A stretch of 64,000 nucleotides of DNA from Arenicola marina (taxonomy: Eukaryota > Annelida > Polychaeta > Arenicolidae): positions 18,607,574 through 18,671,573 of the forward strand of contig OZ025248.1 in the NCBI GenBank assembly GCA_964019135.1. The letters run 5' to 3'. Below the pieces are notes generated by a model that worked only from the letters and a program-made list of their open reading frames with translations, made no database searches and had not been told where the DNA came from. Below, piece after piece: positions 1-13,400 of this stretch. Both the position numbers and the translations under genes were made by a program. How positions within the stretch are numbered: position 1 is the first letter of the stretch; each line of letters starts with the position of its first letter.

Positions 1-1293
1 CCTGTTGTCAAGGGCCATAATGGTGTACCTATGTACCCCCTTATTAAGCCAAGATGGTGAAAAATGCGAAAGAGTGAAATGCATTCTGTGTTTACACAGT
101 GTTATATTTTAATGTAATCGGTAATAAATATTGCAAAGTCTGCAATGATGCAAACTGACATAGCATGGCAACCGTGTGTTAAATGTTAAGCTGCCGCGAT
201 CAGCAGCGCGTCATGTTCCATTTCCATGAGGAAACGCTGCATTTTAGATTGATGGACCATGCTTCTGCTACGAAATCTGCAGCCAAAGAGACTGAAAACG
301 CACAAGAAAACGTATATATGGAATCACAATTCGGATACCGCATGACGCATACCGCATGCCGTATCCGCATGCCGCATACCGCGCTTATGGAATCTTAGCT
401 GTAACTACATGGGGCGATTTCGTTTTGCCGCATCCGCAGCCGTTCGCAGCCGTATGTAACATCGGATGCCGTTTCCGCACATATGGAAACACTCATTGGC
501 TACTATATACATGTCCATCTATGCCGGATGACGCATTCCGCATCCGCATACCGCATGCCGCGCTTATGGAATTTACAGCTTACCGCATACCGCATACCGC
601 TTACAGCATGCCGCATGCCGCATACCGCATACCGCATACCGCATACCGCATACCGCTTACAGCATGCCGCATACCGCATACCGCTTACAGCATACCGCAT
701 ACCGCTTACAGCATGCCGCATGCCGCATACCGCATACCGCATACCGCATGCCGCATACCGCATACCGCATACCGCATACCGCAAAGCGCATCCCGCATAA
801 CGTCTGAAGTGTAACTCGAGCACGCTTAACGGCCGGGATTCAATTACGCGCGAGGCCGCTAAACGGACATGCCGGTCCTTTTGGGGTCTGGTTAGGAAAG
901 ATAACATGAATGATTGTTTTTGGCAATCTTTCATGGCATCATGACCAAAGGGTCGTTCCGGAGTCCTATTTTGAGCGCACCATTGTTTTAACAACGCTCA
1001 CGTGTGACTCACGCCTACCATTTACTGTAATAATCAATTTTGTCGGCTCAAACATGAAAGATGGATCGAGCATTCGGAGAGAGAGTTGATAGCTACAATC
1101 AAGCATTCAAATGTATTGTGACAATTTTCATCTGTTCAGAAGCACGTTCTAATGTGGTTTATTGCAGACACCTCTAGATAGAAATTGTCACCCGTTTAGT
1201 TTCCAGGCAGGCCGTGTGGCGGCGATGTTAAACGTTTGTTCCCAGTCGAGCTGCTGAGTGTCGCTGCATCTATGCGGCATATTCAGATTCAAC
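1..1293. other. 5' flank and probable 5' UTR of CERK
   Basis: I see no convincing coding exon here. The stretch holds short heptamer-rich DNA (320-800) and unique sequence from 800 to 1293 that should contain the CERK promoter and 5' UTR. I find no confident TATA box. Confidence 0.5.
560..790 (+). repeat. Heptamer microsatellite (ATACCGC-type)
   Basis: ATACCGC repeats in tandem, with variants ATGCCGC and TTACAGC. Similar but scattered copies occur at 335-375 and 530-560. Both strands stay open in places and give low-complexity peptides rich in YRIPHTA; these are not taken as coding. Confidence 0.9.
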
Positions 1294-1441
1294 ATGGCAT
1301 CGAGTGAGACGGTCCTGTTGAAGTCGACATTGGAAATACAAACAAAGCCGTATTCAGTGAAGCTAACATCTTCCGAAATCTACTGGGAGGCGATTACAAC
1401 AGAGAGAGCTTCAGGTGGACCGTATTCAGAACCTCTAGTCA
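1294..1441 (+). CDS. CERK: CERK exon 1 (start codon, residues 1-49)
   Basis: The exon opens with [11 protein letters not shown] and runs to the donor A|GTGAGT at 1442, leaving one base (phase 1) that joins exon 2 to make a Lys codon. It corresponds to the poorly conserved N-terminus of CERK before and within the PH domain. The TGA at 1255-1257 in the same frame rules out an upstream ATG in this exon. Confidence 0.85.
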
Positions 1442-4400
1442 GTGAGTATGTGTGGGATAGCGCCCTCGGCGATATGTCTGTCAGTCGCGGCAGAAGCCAG
1501 AATAACATCAACTGTCAACTGACTCAGTGACTGACACTGACAGATTCAACTGATGTGATGAACTGTCAGTGACTGTTTTACTGTCACTGACACTGTACGT
1601 GAGACTGATTTGTTAGTGCCTTGTCACACTCAGCAACTTCTACTGGTGTGGTACTGATCTAGTCACACAGTTCATTTGTAAATGCAATTAATTTAGGGGA
1701 ATAAATAGTTTTAATATTATGAATTAAGACTTATATCCTGAATATAAATTATGTGATAAATCCAGGCCTAGCTACCAGGGTATTAGCCAGAGACCCACCT
1801 GCCCGCTGGATGGGTGGCCAGTTTCAATTTTGGTGGGCAGATTTTTAATTTGGCGGGTAGTCGGGTAGATCTAAGTCCAAAAAGGGTCTTTTATCATGAG
1901 GTTTAGAAGAAAATCATAAGTTAGCTCTCATAATGTGATATGACATCAAGAACTTCTTTTATTTATAGAATTGTAAATTGCAAGCTCAAAGTGTAACCTG
2001 ATTGGCTGGCGCCATGTTGTGTATGTGGACACTGAATACTTTTTTTTTACTGGCCGAAATATGGCAACTTTTTTCTTCTTATAACCTGCTCACTACTCGG
2101 TAGCTAGAAATACATATTTTTTTAATATATGTATGGACTCTAATCAATCTCATAACTATGTAAAGTAACTTAACTGCAAAAATAAAAATAGGCATGCAGC
2201 TTGTGAGGCAGTAGCGGATCACTTTTGTGTAAGGCTTGATTGAGAAGGTTTTCTAAGAAGCGGGTGCATCATCTTAGGCTCATTCTTTTCAGAAATGAAG
2301 GCTCTGTTCATGTGTAATGAACTTGCTAATTCTCCGGCAACGACCTGTCTAAAAATGGTCCATGTAGCAGGGTACTGTAGTAGGCAGTAACGGATCATTT
2401 TAGGCAGTAGCGGATCACGCCATCTAGCGGCCTGTTTTGACAGTGAAGCAGGTATCTCAATGCAAGGACTGTCTCAAAAATCTAAAAGTAGGTTGTCGAT
2501 GATTTAATATTGCACATATTTTGTAGTGTGATATAATAATTTACGGCTTATTTTGATATTTTCGGAGTACCGCTACTGATATTGGGCCAATGATTGATGC
2601 CATGCCACCTGGCGGTAAAACTTGGCGTTACAGCTTGGTGGCAAGGACGAGCGTCACTGATCCGCTACTGCCGAGAAAGCGGCAAATGCAATTTGGATGA
2701 CAACAGCAATTTTGCTTCACCGAGGGATCTGATTATTTTCTTGAAGGTTCAAGATATATACAGCTATCTAAAAATTACCTCAGTTATGCGCAGATGTATT
2801 CACTTTAACAGGAGTGGCCTGTTGAAATAAAAGTTGCTGTTTCGCGCGAGTATGCGCAGAGCAAAGAGCTCGCTACCGGAAGTGCATTTGAGGTAAAAAA
2901 GAATGTAAACATTGGTAGAACCTTGCGTTTTTGGACTTATTTTAAGTCAGTGGTTAATTATCTTTGAAATGAGTCCTAATTTATTACATTTAGTAGCTTT
3001 TAATAGAAACGATTCATTGGTAAACGTGAAGTGATCCGCTACTGCCTGTGATCCGTTACTGCCCGACAAGCTGTATGCCTATTTTTATTTTTGCAATTAA
3101 GTTACTTTACATAGTTATGGGATTGATTAGAGTCCATATATATATTAAAAAAATTTGTATTGGTCCAAGCTTGTATATTAGATTTAATTTTGTAAGTGAG
3201 ATTTGTGATATGATGTTAAGTAAATGCCAGTATAATGGGAGTAGATATATAGCAATTAAAAAGTTTTTAGGCTGTGTTAATTTTTTTTTCTTTATTTGAA
3301 AATTGATAATTCTGTTGTAAAAGAATCTCTATAATTAAGCAGCTAAAGGAGATTGAGTTATGGCCTGTTTGACCTGATAATGTACCAGAATAAATTTTAA
3401 TAGACACTACTTTTGTTTTGTAGAAACTGAGAACCAAGCAGTTAATCTCAATGAGATCATAGCTGTCCGCCTGGGCAGTGAAACTGCAGAATATGAAAGT
3501 AAAGGTGGCAAGTTTCGTAACTTGGAAATGGTGTCCCTCAGCCCTACTATGTTTTCATTATGGATGGTACGCCGTTGCCAAAAACATAAATGGCGGGACA
3601 GGAAGGTGACATTCACCAGTAAAGATGCCAGCGTCATCCAGCAATGGGTCGAGAAGGTGGAGGATATCCTAAAGAAACCAGGTAAACTTAAGCCATGGCA
3701 AATCCAATGCTCATTATTTTTGTAGGTACAATATATCTATACCGCAGGCGTGTGATTGATCTCTACTTATTCTAAAGTTTTTAGTTATTTTAGTTATTGA
3801 TTTAAATGAAACTTGTAAATCAAGAACATTGTATAAAATCACTTGAACCTATGCAAGATGAAGCACTTACGTGATAGGGACCTGCATGCATTTTACCTGA
3901 TCCACTCTTTATTATCAGAATATCCTATATTGATGGATACATCTCTATCGTTCCTTATTTTGTCCCTAGCTTCTTGACAAAAGTAGCCTTATTATATATA
4001 TCCCTACTTTTTTCAATGATAGATCAATCACAGACCTCATATCGAGCCAGTGATTATATACTTCCAATATTATAGATGTAAACATTTGCATTTAGAATAT
4101 ATCCCTGTCTGGTATATTGACAGGGTAATGTAATGGAAAGAGTAATTATCTTATAAAAGAAGCTTTACAAGGTATGCAATAACTGGTGTCCATCACCATT
4201 ACCAGTCTCATTGTCTTATGTATTCATGTATATCCGTGTATATATGTACATTATTAAGAGATATGATATAAACAGAAGGTAAATCAGAATCAGAATGGGA
4301 CATTGTGACCAGAGATTGAGCTAGGAATGGGGTTGGTAGGTCATACTGTGACACTGTGTAGGCCATACTGTGATACTGTGACCATGAGGGGTGGGGGTGG

Positions 4401-7400
4401 TAGGTCATACTGTGACCAGAGAGTTAGAGGTGGCGGGGAGTAGGTCTTACTGTGACCAGAGAGTTAGAGGTGGCAGGGGGTAGGTCATATTGTGACCATA
4501 GAGTGAGCGGTAGGGGTGGTATGTCATACTGTGACATTGTGACCAGAGAGTTATGGGTCTGGTGGTAGGTCATACTGTGACACTGTGACCAGAGAGTGAG
4601 GGGTGAGGGTGGTAGGTCATACTGTGACCAGGGGGTGGGGGTGGTAGGTCATGCTGTGACACTGTGACCAGAGTGGAGGGTGGAGGTGAAAGGTCATACT
4701 GTGACACTGTGACCAGAGTGGGGGGTGGGGGTGGGGGTGGTAGGTCATACTGTTACACTGTGACCAGAGTGAGGGATGGGGTTGGTAGGTCATACTATAA
4801 CACTGACCAGAGTGAGAGTTGCGGGTGGTAGGTCATACTGTGACACTGTGACCAGAGAGTGAGGGGTGGGGTGGTAGGTCATACTGTGACCAGGGGGTGG
4901 GGGTGGTAGGTCATACTGTGACACTGTGACCAGAGAGTGAGGGGTGGGGTGGTAGGTCATACTGTGACACTGTGACCAGAGACTGGGGAGGGGGGGTGGT
5001 AGGTCATACTGTGACACTGTGACCAGAGAGCGGGGGGTGGGGTTGGTAGGTCATACTGTGACACTGTGACCAGAGACTGGGGAGGGGGGGTGGTAGGTCA
5101 TACTGTGACATTGTGACCAGAGAGTGGGGGGTGGGGTGTTAGGCCATACTGTGACCAGGGGGTGGGGGTGGTAGGTCATACTGTGACACAGTGACCAGAG
5201 AGTGAGGGGTGGGGTGGTAGGTCATACTGTGACACTGTGACCAGAGAGTGGGGGGGGGGTGGTAGGTCATACTGTGACATTGTGACCAGAGAGTGGGGGG
5301 TGGGGGTGGTAGGCCATACTGTGACACTGTGACCAGAGGGTGAGGGATGGGGTTGGTAGGTCATACTATGACACTGATCAGAGTGAGGGGTGGGGGTGGT
5401 AGGTCATACTGTGACATTGTGACCTGAGTGGGGGGTGGGGTGGTGGTGGTGGTGGTTCATACTGTGATCATAGAGTGAGGGATATGTTAGGTCCGTGACT
5501 TCCTGACGGCAACCACCGAAGCCAACTCACGGCTTTGTGATATATATGCATGAGATCTGTCAGAATTATCTCAGCGTGTATGTCGGCACAGGATGACGAG
5601 TATGAAGAGTCAATGCGTGGCGTGTGTGCTGGGCGTAAAGGTTCACATAGAGCGTATGTTAGACCGAGACCGAGATTGGGTCCTGTGTTACCACACCGCC
5701 CACCCCAGCGCTGCTCTCTGTGTTACCACACCGCCCACCCCAGCGCTGCTCCCTGCGTTACCACACCGCCCACCCCAGCGCTGTTCCCTGTGTTACCACA
5801 CCGCTGCTCCCTGCGCTGTTCCCTGTGTTACCACACCGCCAACCCCAGCGCTGTTCCCTGTGTTACCACACCGCTGCTCCCTGCGCTGTTCCCTGTGTTA
5901 CCACACCGCTAACCCCAGCGCTGTTCACTGTGTTACCACACCGCCAACCCCAGCGCTGTTCCCTGTGTTACCACACCGCTGCTCCCTGCGCTGTTCCCTG
6001 TGTTACCACACCGCCAACCCCAGCGCTGTTCCCTGTGTTACCACACCGCCCACCCCAGCGCTGTTCCCTGTGTTACCACACCGCCAACCCCAGCGCTGTT
6101 CCCTGTGTTACCACACCGCTGCTCCCTGCGCTGTTCCCTGTGTTACCACACCGCCAACCCTAGCGCTGTTCCCTGTGTTACCACACCGCCAACCCCAGCG
6201 CTGTTCCCTGTGTTACCACACCGCTGCTCCCTGCGCTGTTCCCTGTGTTACCACACCGCCAACCCCAGCGCTGTTCCCTGTGTTACCACACCGCTGCTCC
6301 CTGCGCTGTTCCCTGTGTTACCACACCGCTAACCCCAGCGCTGTTCACTGTGTTACCACACCGCCAACCCCAGCGCTGTTCCCTGTGTTACCACACCGCT
6401 GCTCCCTGCGCTGTTCCCTGTGTTACCACACCGCCAACCCCAGCGCTGTTCCCTGTGTTACCACACCGCCCACCCCAGCGCTGTTCCCTGTGTTACCACA
6501 CCGCTGCTCCCTGCGCTGTTCCCTGTGTTACCACACCGCCAACCCCAGCGCTGTTCCCTGTGTTACCACACCGCTGCTCCCTGCGCTGTTCCCTGTGTTA
6601 CCACACCGCCAACCCCAGCGCTGTTCCCTGTGTTACCACACCGCCAACCCCAGCGCTGTTCCCTGTGTTACCACACCGCCCACCCAGCGCTGTTCCCTGT
6701 GTTACCACACCGTCCACCCCAGCGCTGTTCCCTGTGTTGCCACACCGCTGCTCCCTGCGCTGTTCCCTGTGTTACCACACCGCCAACCCCAGCGCTGTTC
6801 CCTGTGTTACCACACCGCTGCTCCCTGCGCTGTTCCCTGTGTTACCACACCGCCAACCCCAGCGCTGTTCCCTGTGTTACCACACCGCTGCTCCCTGCGC
6901 TGTTCCCTGTGTTACCACACCGCCAGCCCCAGCGCTGTTCCCTGTGTTACCACACCGCCAACCCCAGCGCTGTTCCCTGTGTTACCACACCGCTGCTCCC
7001 TGCGCTGTTCCCTGTGTTACCACACCGCTGCTCCCTGCGCTGTTCCCTGTGTTACCACACCGCCAGCCCCAGCGCTGTTCCCTGTGTTACCACACCGCTG
7101 CTCCCTGCGCTGTTCCCTGTGTTACCACACCGCCAACCCCAGCGCTGTTCCCTGTGTTACCACACCGCCAGCCCCAGCGCTGTTCCCTGTGTTACCACAC
7201 CGCCAACCCCAGCGCTGTTCCCTGTGTTACCACACCGCTGCTCCCTGCGCTGTTCCCTGTGTTACCACACCGCCAGCCCCAGCGCTGTTCCCTGTGTTAC
7301 CACACCGCTGCTCCCTGCGCTGTTCCCTGTGTTACCACACCGCCAACCCCAGCGCTGTTCCCTGTGTTACCACACCGCTGCTCCCTGCGCTGTTCCCTGT

Positions 7401-10400
7401 GTTACCACACCGCCAACCCCAGCGCTGTTCCCTGTGTTACCACACCGCCAACCCCAGCGCTGTTCCCTGTGTTACCACACCGCTGCTCCCTGCGCTGTTC
7501 CCTGTGTTACCACACCGCCCACCCAGCGCTGTTCCCTGTGTTGCCACACCGCCCACCCAGCGCTGTTCCCTGTGTTACCACACCGCCAACCCCAGCGCTG
7601 TTCCCTGTGTTACCACACCGCTGCTCCCTGCGCTGTTCCCTGTGTTACCACACCGCCAACCCCAGCGCTGTTCCCTGTGTTACCACACCGCTGCTCCCTG
7701 CGCTGTTCCCTGTGTTACCACACCGCCAACCCCAGCGCTGCTCCCTGTGTTACCACACCGCCAGCCCCAGCGCTGTTCCCTGTGTTACCACACCGCCCAC
7801 CCCAGCGCTGTTCCCTGTGTTACCACACCGCCCACCCCAGCGCTGTTCCCTGTGTTACCACACCGGTGCTCCCTGCGCTGTTCCCTGTGTTACCACACCG
7901 CCAACCCCAGCGCTGTTCCCTGTGTTACCACACCGCCAACCCCAGCGCTGTTCCCTGTGTTACCACACCGCCAACCCCAGCGCTGTTCCCTGTGTTACCA
8001 CACCGCTGCTCCCTGCGCTGTTCCCTGTGTTACCACACCGCCAACCCCAGCGCTGTTCCCTGTGTTACCACACCGCCAACCCCAGCGCTGTTCCCTGTGT
8101 TACCACACCGCTGCTCCCTGCGCTGTTCCCTGTGTTACCACACCGCCCACCCAGCGCTGTTCCCTGTGTTGCCACACCGCCCACCCAGCGCTGTTCCCTG
8201 TGTTACCACACCGCCAACCCCAGCGCTGTTCCCTGTGTTACCACACCGCTGCTCCCTGCGCTGTTCCCTGTGTTACCACACCGCCAACCCCAGCGCTGTT
8301 CCCTGTGTTACCACACCGCTGCTCCCTGCGCTGTTCCCTGTGTTACCACACCGCCAACCCCAGCGCTGCTCCCTGTGTTACCACACCGCCAGCCCCAGCG
8401 CTGTTCCCTGTGTTACCACACCGCCCACCCCAGCGCTGTTCCCTGTGTTACCACACCGCCCACCCAGCGCTGTTCCCTGTGCTACCACATCGCCAACCCC
8501 AGCGCTGTTCCCTGTGTTACCACACCGCCCACCCAGCGCTGTTCCCTGTGCTACCACATCGCCAACCCCAGCGCTGTTCCCTGTGTTACCACACCGCCCA
8601 CCCCAGCGCTGTTCCCTGTGCTACCACACCGCTGCTCCCTGCGCTGTTCCCTGTGTTACCACACCGCCCACCCAGCGCTGTTCCCTGTGTTACCACACCG
8701 CTGCTCCCTGCGCTGTTCCCTGTGTTACCACACCGCCAACCCCAGCGCTGTTCCCTGTGTTACCACACCGCTGCTCCCTGCGCTGTTCCCTGTGTTACCA
8801 CACCGCTAACCCCAGCGCTGTTCACTGTGTTACCACACCGCTGCTCCCTGCGCTGTTCCCTGTGTTACCACACCGCCAACCCCAGCGCTGTTCCCTGTGT
8901 TACCACACCGCTGCTCCCTGCGCTGTTCCCTGTGTTACCACACCGCCAACCCCAGCGCTGTTCCCTGTGTTACCACACCGCTGCTCCCTGCGCTGTTCCC
9001 TGTGTTACCACACCGCTAACCCCAGCGCTGTTCCCTGTGTTACCACACCGCTGCTCCCTGCGCTGTTCCCTGTGTTACCACACCGCTGCTCCCTGCGCTG
9101 TTCCCTGTGTTACCACACCGCCAACCCCAGCGCTGTTCCCTGTGTTACCACACCGCTGCTCCCTGCGCTGTTCCCTGTGTTACCACACCGCCAACCCCAG
9201 CGCTGTTCCCTGTGTTACCACACCGCTGCTCCCTGCGCTGTTCCCTGTGTTACCACACCGCTAACCCCAGCGCTGTTCACTGTGTTACCACACCGCCAAC
9301 CCCAGCGCTGCTCCCTGTGTTACCACACCGCCCACCCCAGCGCTGTTCCCTGTGTTACCACATCGCCAACCCCAGCGCTGTTCCCTGTGTTACCACACCG
9401 CTGCTCCCTGCGCTGTTCCCTGTGTTACCACACCGCTAACCCCAGCGCTGTTCACTGTGTTACCACACCGCCAACCCCAGCGCTGTGCCCTGTGTTACCA
9501 CACCGCCAACCCCAGCGCTGTTCCCTGCGTTACCACACCGCCAACCCCAGCGCTGTTCCCTGTGTTACCACACCGCCCACCCCAGCGCTGTTCCCTGCGT
9601 TACCACACCGCCAACCCCAGCGCTGTTCCCTGCGTTACCACACCGCCAACCCCAGCGCTGTTCCCTGCGTTACCACACCGCCAACCCCAGCGCTGTTCCC
9701 TGTGTTACCACACCGCCCACCCAGCGCTGTTCCCTGTGTTACCACACCGCCAACCCCAGCGCTGTTCCCTGTGTTACCACACCGCCAACCCCAGCGCTGT
9801 TCCCTGTGTTACCACACCGCCCACCCCAGCGCTGTTCCCTGTGTTACCACACCGCCCACCCCAGCGCTGTGCCCTGTGTTACCACACCGCCCACCCAGCG
9901 CTGTTCCCTGTGTTACCACACCGCCCACCCAGCGCTGTTCCCTGTGTTACCACATCGCCAACCCCAGCGCTGTTCGCTGTGTTACCACACCGCCCACCCA
10001 GCGCTGTTCCCTGTGTTACCACACCGCCCACCCAGCGCTGTTCCCTGTGTTACCACATCGCCAACCCCAGCGCTGTTCCCTGTGTTACCACACCGCCAAC
10101 CCCAGCGCTGTGTCCTGTGTTACCACACCGCCAACCCCAGCGCTGTTCCCTGTGTTACCACACCGCCCACCCAGCGCTGTTCCCTGTGTTACCACATCGC
10201 CAACCCCAGCGCTGTTCCCTGTGTTACCACACCGCCCACCCAGCGCTGTTCCCTGTGTTACCACACCGCCCACCCAGCGCTGTTCCCTGTGTTACCACAC
10301 CGCCCACCCAGCGCTGTTCCCTGTGTTACCACACCGCCAACCCCAGCGCTGTTCCCTGTGTTACCACACCGCCCACCCAGCGCTGTTCCCTGTGTTACCA

Positions 10401-13400
10401 CACCGCCAACCCCAGCGCTGTTCCCTGTGTTACCACACCGCCAACCCCAGCGCTGTTCCCTGTGTTACCACACCGCCCACCCCAGCGCTGTTCCCTGTGT
10501 TACCACACCGCCCACCCCAGCGCTGTTCCCTGTGTTACCACACCGCCAACCCCAGCGCTGTTCCTTGTGTTACCACACCGCCCACCCCAGCGCTGTTCCC
10601 TGTGTTACCACACCGCCCACCCCAGCGCTGTTCCCTGTGTTACCACACCGCCCACCCCAGCGCTGTTCCTTGTGTTACCACACCGCCCACCCAGCGCTGT
10701 TCCCTGTGTTACCACACCGCCCACCCAGCGCTGTTCCCTGTGTTACCACATCGCCAACCCCAGCGCTGTTCCCTGTGTTACCACACCGCCCACCCAGCGC
10801 TGTTCCCTGTGTTACCACACCGCCCACCCAGCGCTGTTCCCTGTGTTACCACATCGCCAACCCCAGCGCTGTTCCCTGTGTTACCACACCGCCCACCCCA
10901 GCGCTGTGTCCTGTGTTACCACACCGCCAACCCCAGCGCTGTTCCCTGTGTTACCACACCGCCCACCCCAGCGCTGTTCCCTGTGTTACCACACCGCTGC
11001 TCCCTGCGCTGTTCCCTGTGTTACCACACCGCCCACCCAGCGCTGTTCCCTGTGTTACCACACCGCCCACCCCAGCGCTGTTCCCTGTGTTACCACACCG
11101 CCCACCCCAGCGCTGTTCCCTGTGTTACCACACCGCCCACCCAGCGCTGTTCCCTGTGTTACCACACCGCCCACCCCAGCGCTGTTCCCTGTGTTACCAC
11201 ACCGCCCACCCCAGCGCTGTGCCCTGTGTTACCACACCGCCCACCCCAGCGCTGTTCCCTGTGTTACCACACCGCCCACCCCAGCGCTGTTCCCTGTGTT
11301 ACCACACCGCCCACCCCAGCGCTGTGCCCTGTGTTACCACACCGCCAACCCCAGCGCTGTTCCCTGTGTTACCACACCGCCCACCCCAGCGCTGTTCCCT
11401 GTGTTACCACACCGCCCACCCCAGCGCTGTGCCCTGTGTTACCACACCGCCAACCCCAGCGCTGTTCCCTGTGTTACCACACCGCCCACCCCAGCGCTGT
11501 GCCCTGTGTTACCACACCGCCCACCCCAGCGCTGTTCCCTGTGTTACCACACCGCCCACCCCAGCGCTGTTCCCTGTGTTACCACACCGCCCACCCCAGC
11601 GCTGTGCCCTGTGTTACCACACCGCCAACCCCAGCGCTGTTCCCTGTGTTACCACACCGCCCACCCCAGCGCTGTTCCCTGTGTTACCACACCGCCCACC
11701 CCAGCGCTGTGCCCTGTGTTACCACACCGCCAACCCCAGCGCTGTTCCCTGTGTTACCACACCGCCCACCCCAGCGCTGTTCCCTGTGTTACCACACCGC
11801 CCACCCCAGCGCTGTTCCCTGTGTTACCACATCGCCAACCCCAGCGCTGTTCCCTGTGTTACCACACCGCCCACCCCAGCACTGTTCCCTGTGTTACCAC
11901 ACCGCCCACCCCAGCGCTGTTCCCTGTGTTACCACACCGCCCACCCCAGCACTGTTCCCTGTGTTACCACACCGCTGCTCCCTGCGCTGTTCCCTGTGTT
12001 ACCACACCGCCCACCCCAGCACTGTTCCCTGTGTTACCACACCGCTGCTCCCTGCGCTGTTCCCTGTGTTACCACACCGCCCACCCCAGCGCTGTTCCTT
12101 GTGTTACCACACCGCCCACCCAGCGCTGTTCCCTGTGTTACCACACCGCCCACCCCAGCGCTGTTCCCTGTGCTACCACACCGCTGCTCCCTGCGCTGTT
12201 CCCTGTGTTACCACACCGCCAACCCCAGCGCTGTTCCCTGTGTTACCACACCGCCCACCCAGCGCTGTTCCCTGTGTTACCACACCGCCCACCCCAGCGC
12301 TGTTCCCTGTGCTACCACACCGCCCACCCAGCGCTGTTCCCTGTGTTACCACACCGCTAACCCCAGCGCTGTTCCCTGTGTTACCACACCGCTGCTCCCT
12401 GCGCTGTTCCCTGTGTTACCACACCGCTAACCCCAGCGCTGTTCACTGTGTTACCACACCGCCAACCCCAGCGCTGTTCCCTGTGTTACCACACCGCTGC
12501 TCCCTGCGCTGTTCCCTGTGTTACCACACCGCTAACCCCAGCGCTGTTCCCTGTGTTACCACACCGCTAACCCCAGCGCTGTTCACTGTGTTACCACACC
12601 GCCAACCCCAGCGCTGTGCCCTGTGTTACCACACCGCCCACCCCAGCGCTGTTCCCTGTGTTACCACACCGCCAACCCCAGCGCTGTTCCCTGTGTTACC
12701 ACACCGCCCACCCCAGCGCTGTTCCCTGCGTTACCACACCGCCAACCCCAGCGCTGTTCCCTGCGTTACCACACCGCCAACCCCAGCGCTGTTCCCTGTG
12801 TTACCACACCGCCCACCCCAGCGCTGTTCCCTGTGTTACCACATCGCCAACCCCAGCGCTGTGCCCTGTGTTACCACACCGCCCACCCCAGCGCTGTTCC
12901 CTGTGTTACCACACCGCCCACCCCAGCGCTGTTCCCTGTGTTACCACACCGCCCACCCAGCGCTGTTCCCTGTGTTACCACACCGCCCACCCCAGCGCTG
13001 TTCCCTGTGTTACCACACCGCCCACCCCAGCGCTGTTCCCTGTGTTACCACACCGCCCACCCCAGCGCTGTTCCCTGTGTTACCACACCGCCCACCCAGC
13101 GCTGTTCCCTGTGTTACCACACCGCCCACCCCAGCGCTGTTCCCTGTGTTACCACACCGCCCACCCCAGCGCTGTTCCCTGTGTTACCACACCGCCCACC
13201 CCAGCGCTGTTCCCTGTGTTACCACACCGCCCACCCCAGCGCTGTTCCCTGTGTTACCACACCGCCCACCCAGCGCTGTTCCCTGTGTTACCACACCGCC
13301 CACCCCAGCGCTGTTCCCTGTGTTACCACACCGCCCACCCCAGCGCTGTTCCCTGTGTTACCACACCGCCCACCCAGCGCTGTTCCCTGTGTTACCACAC

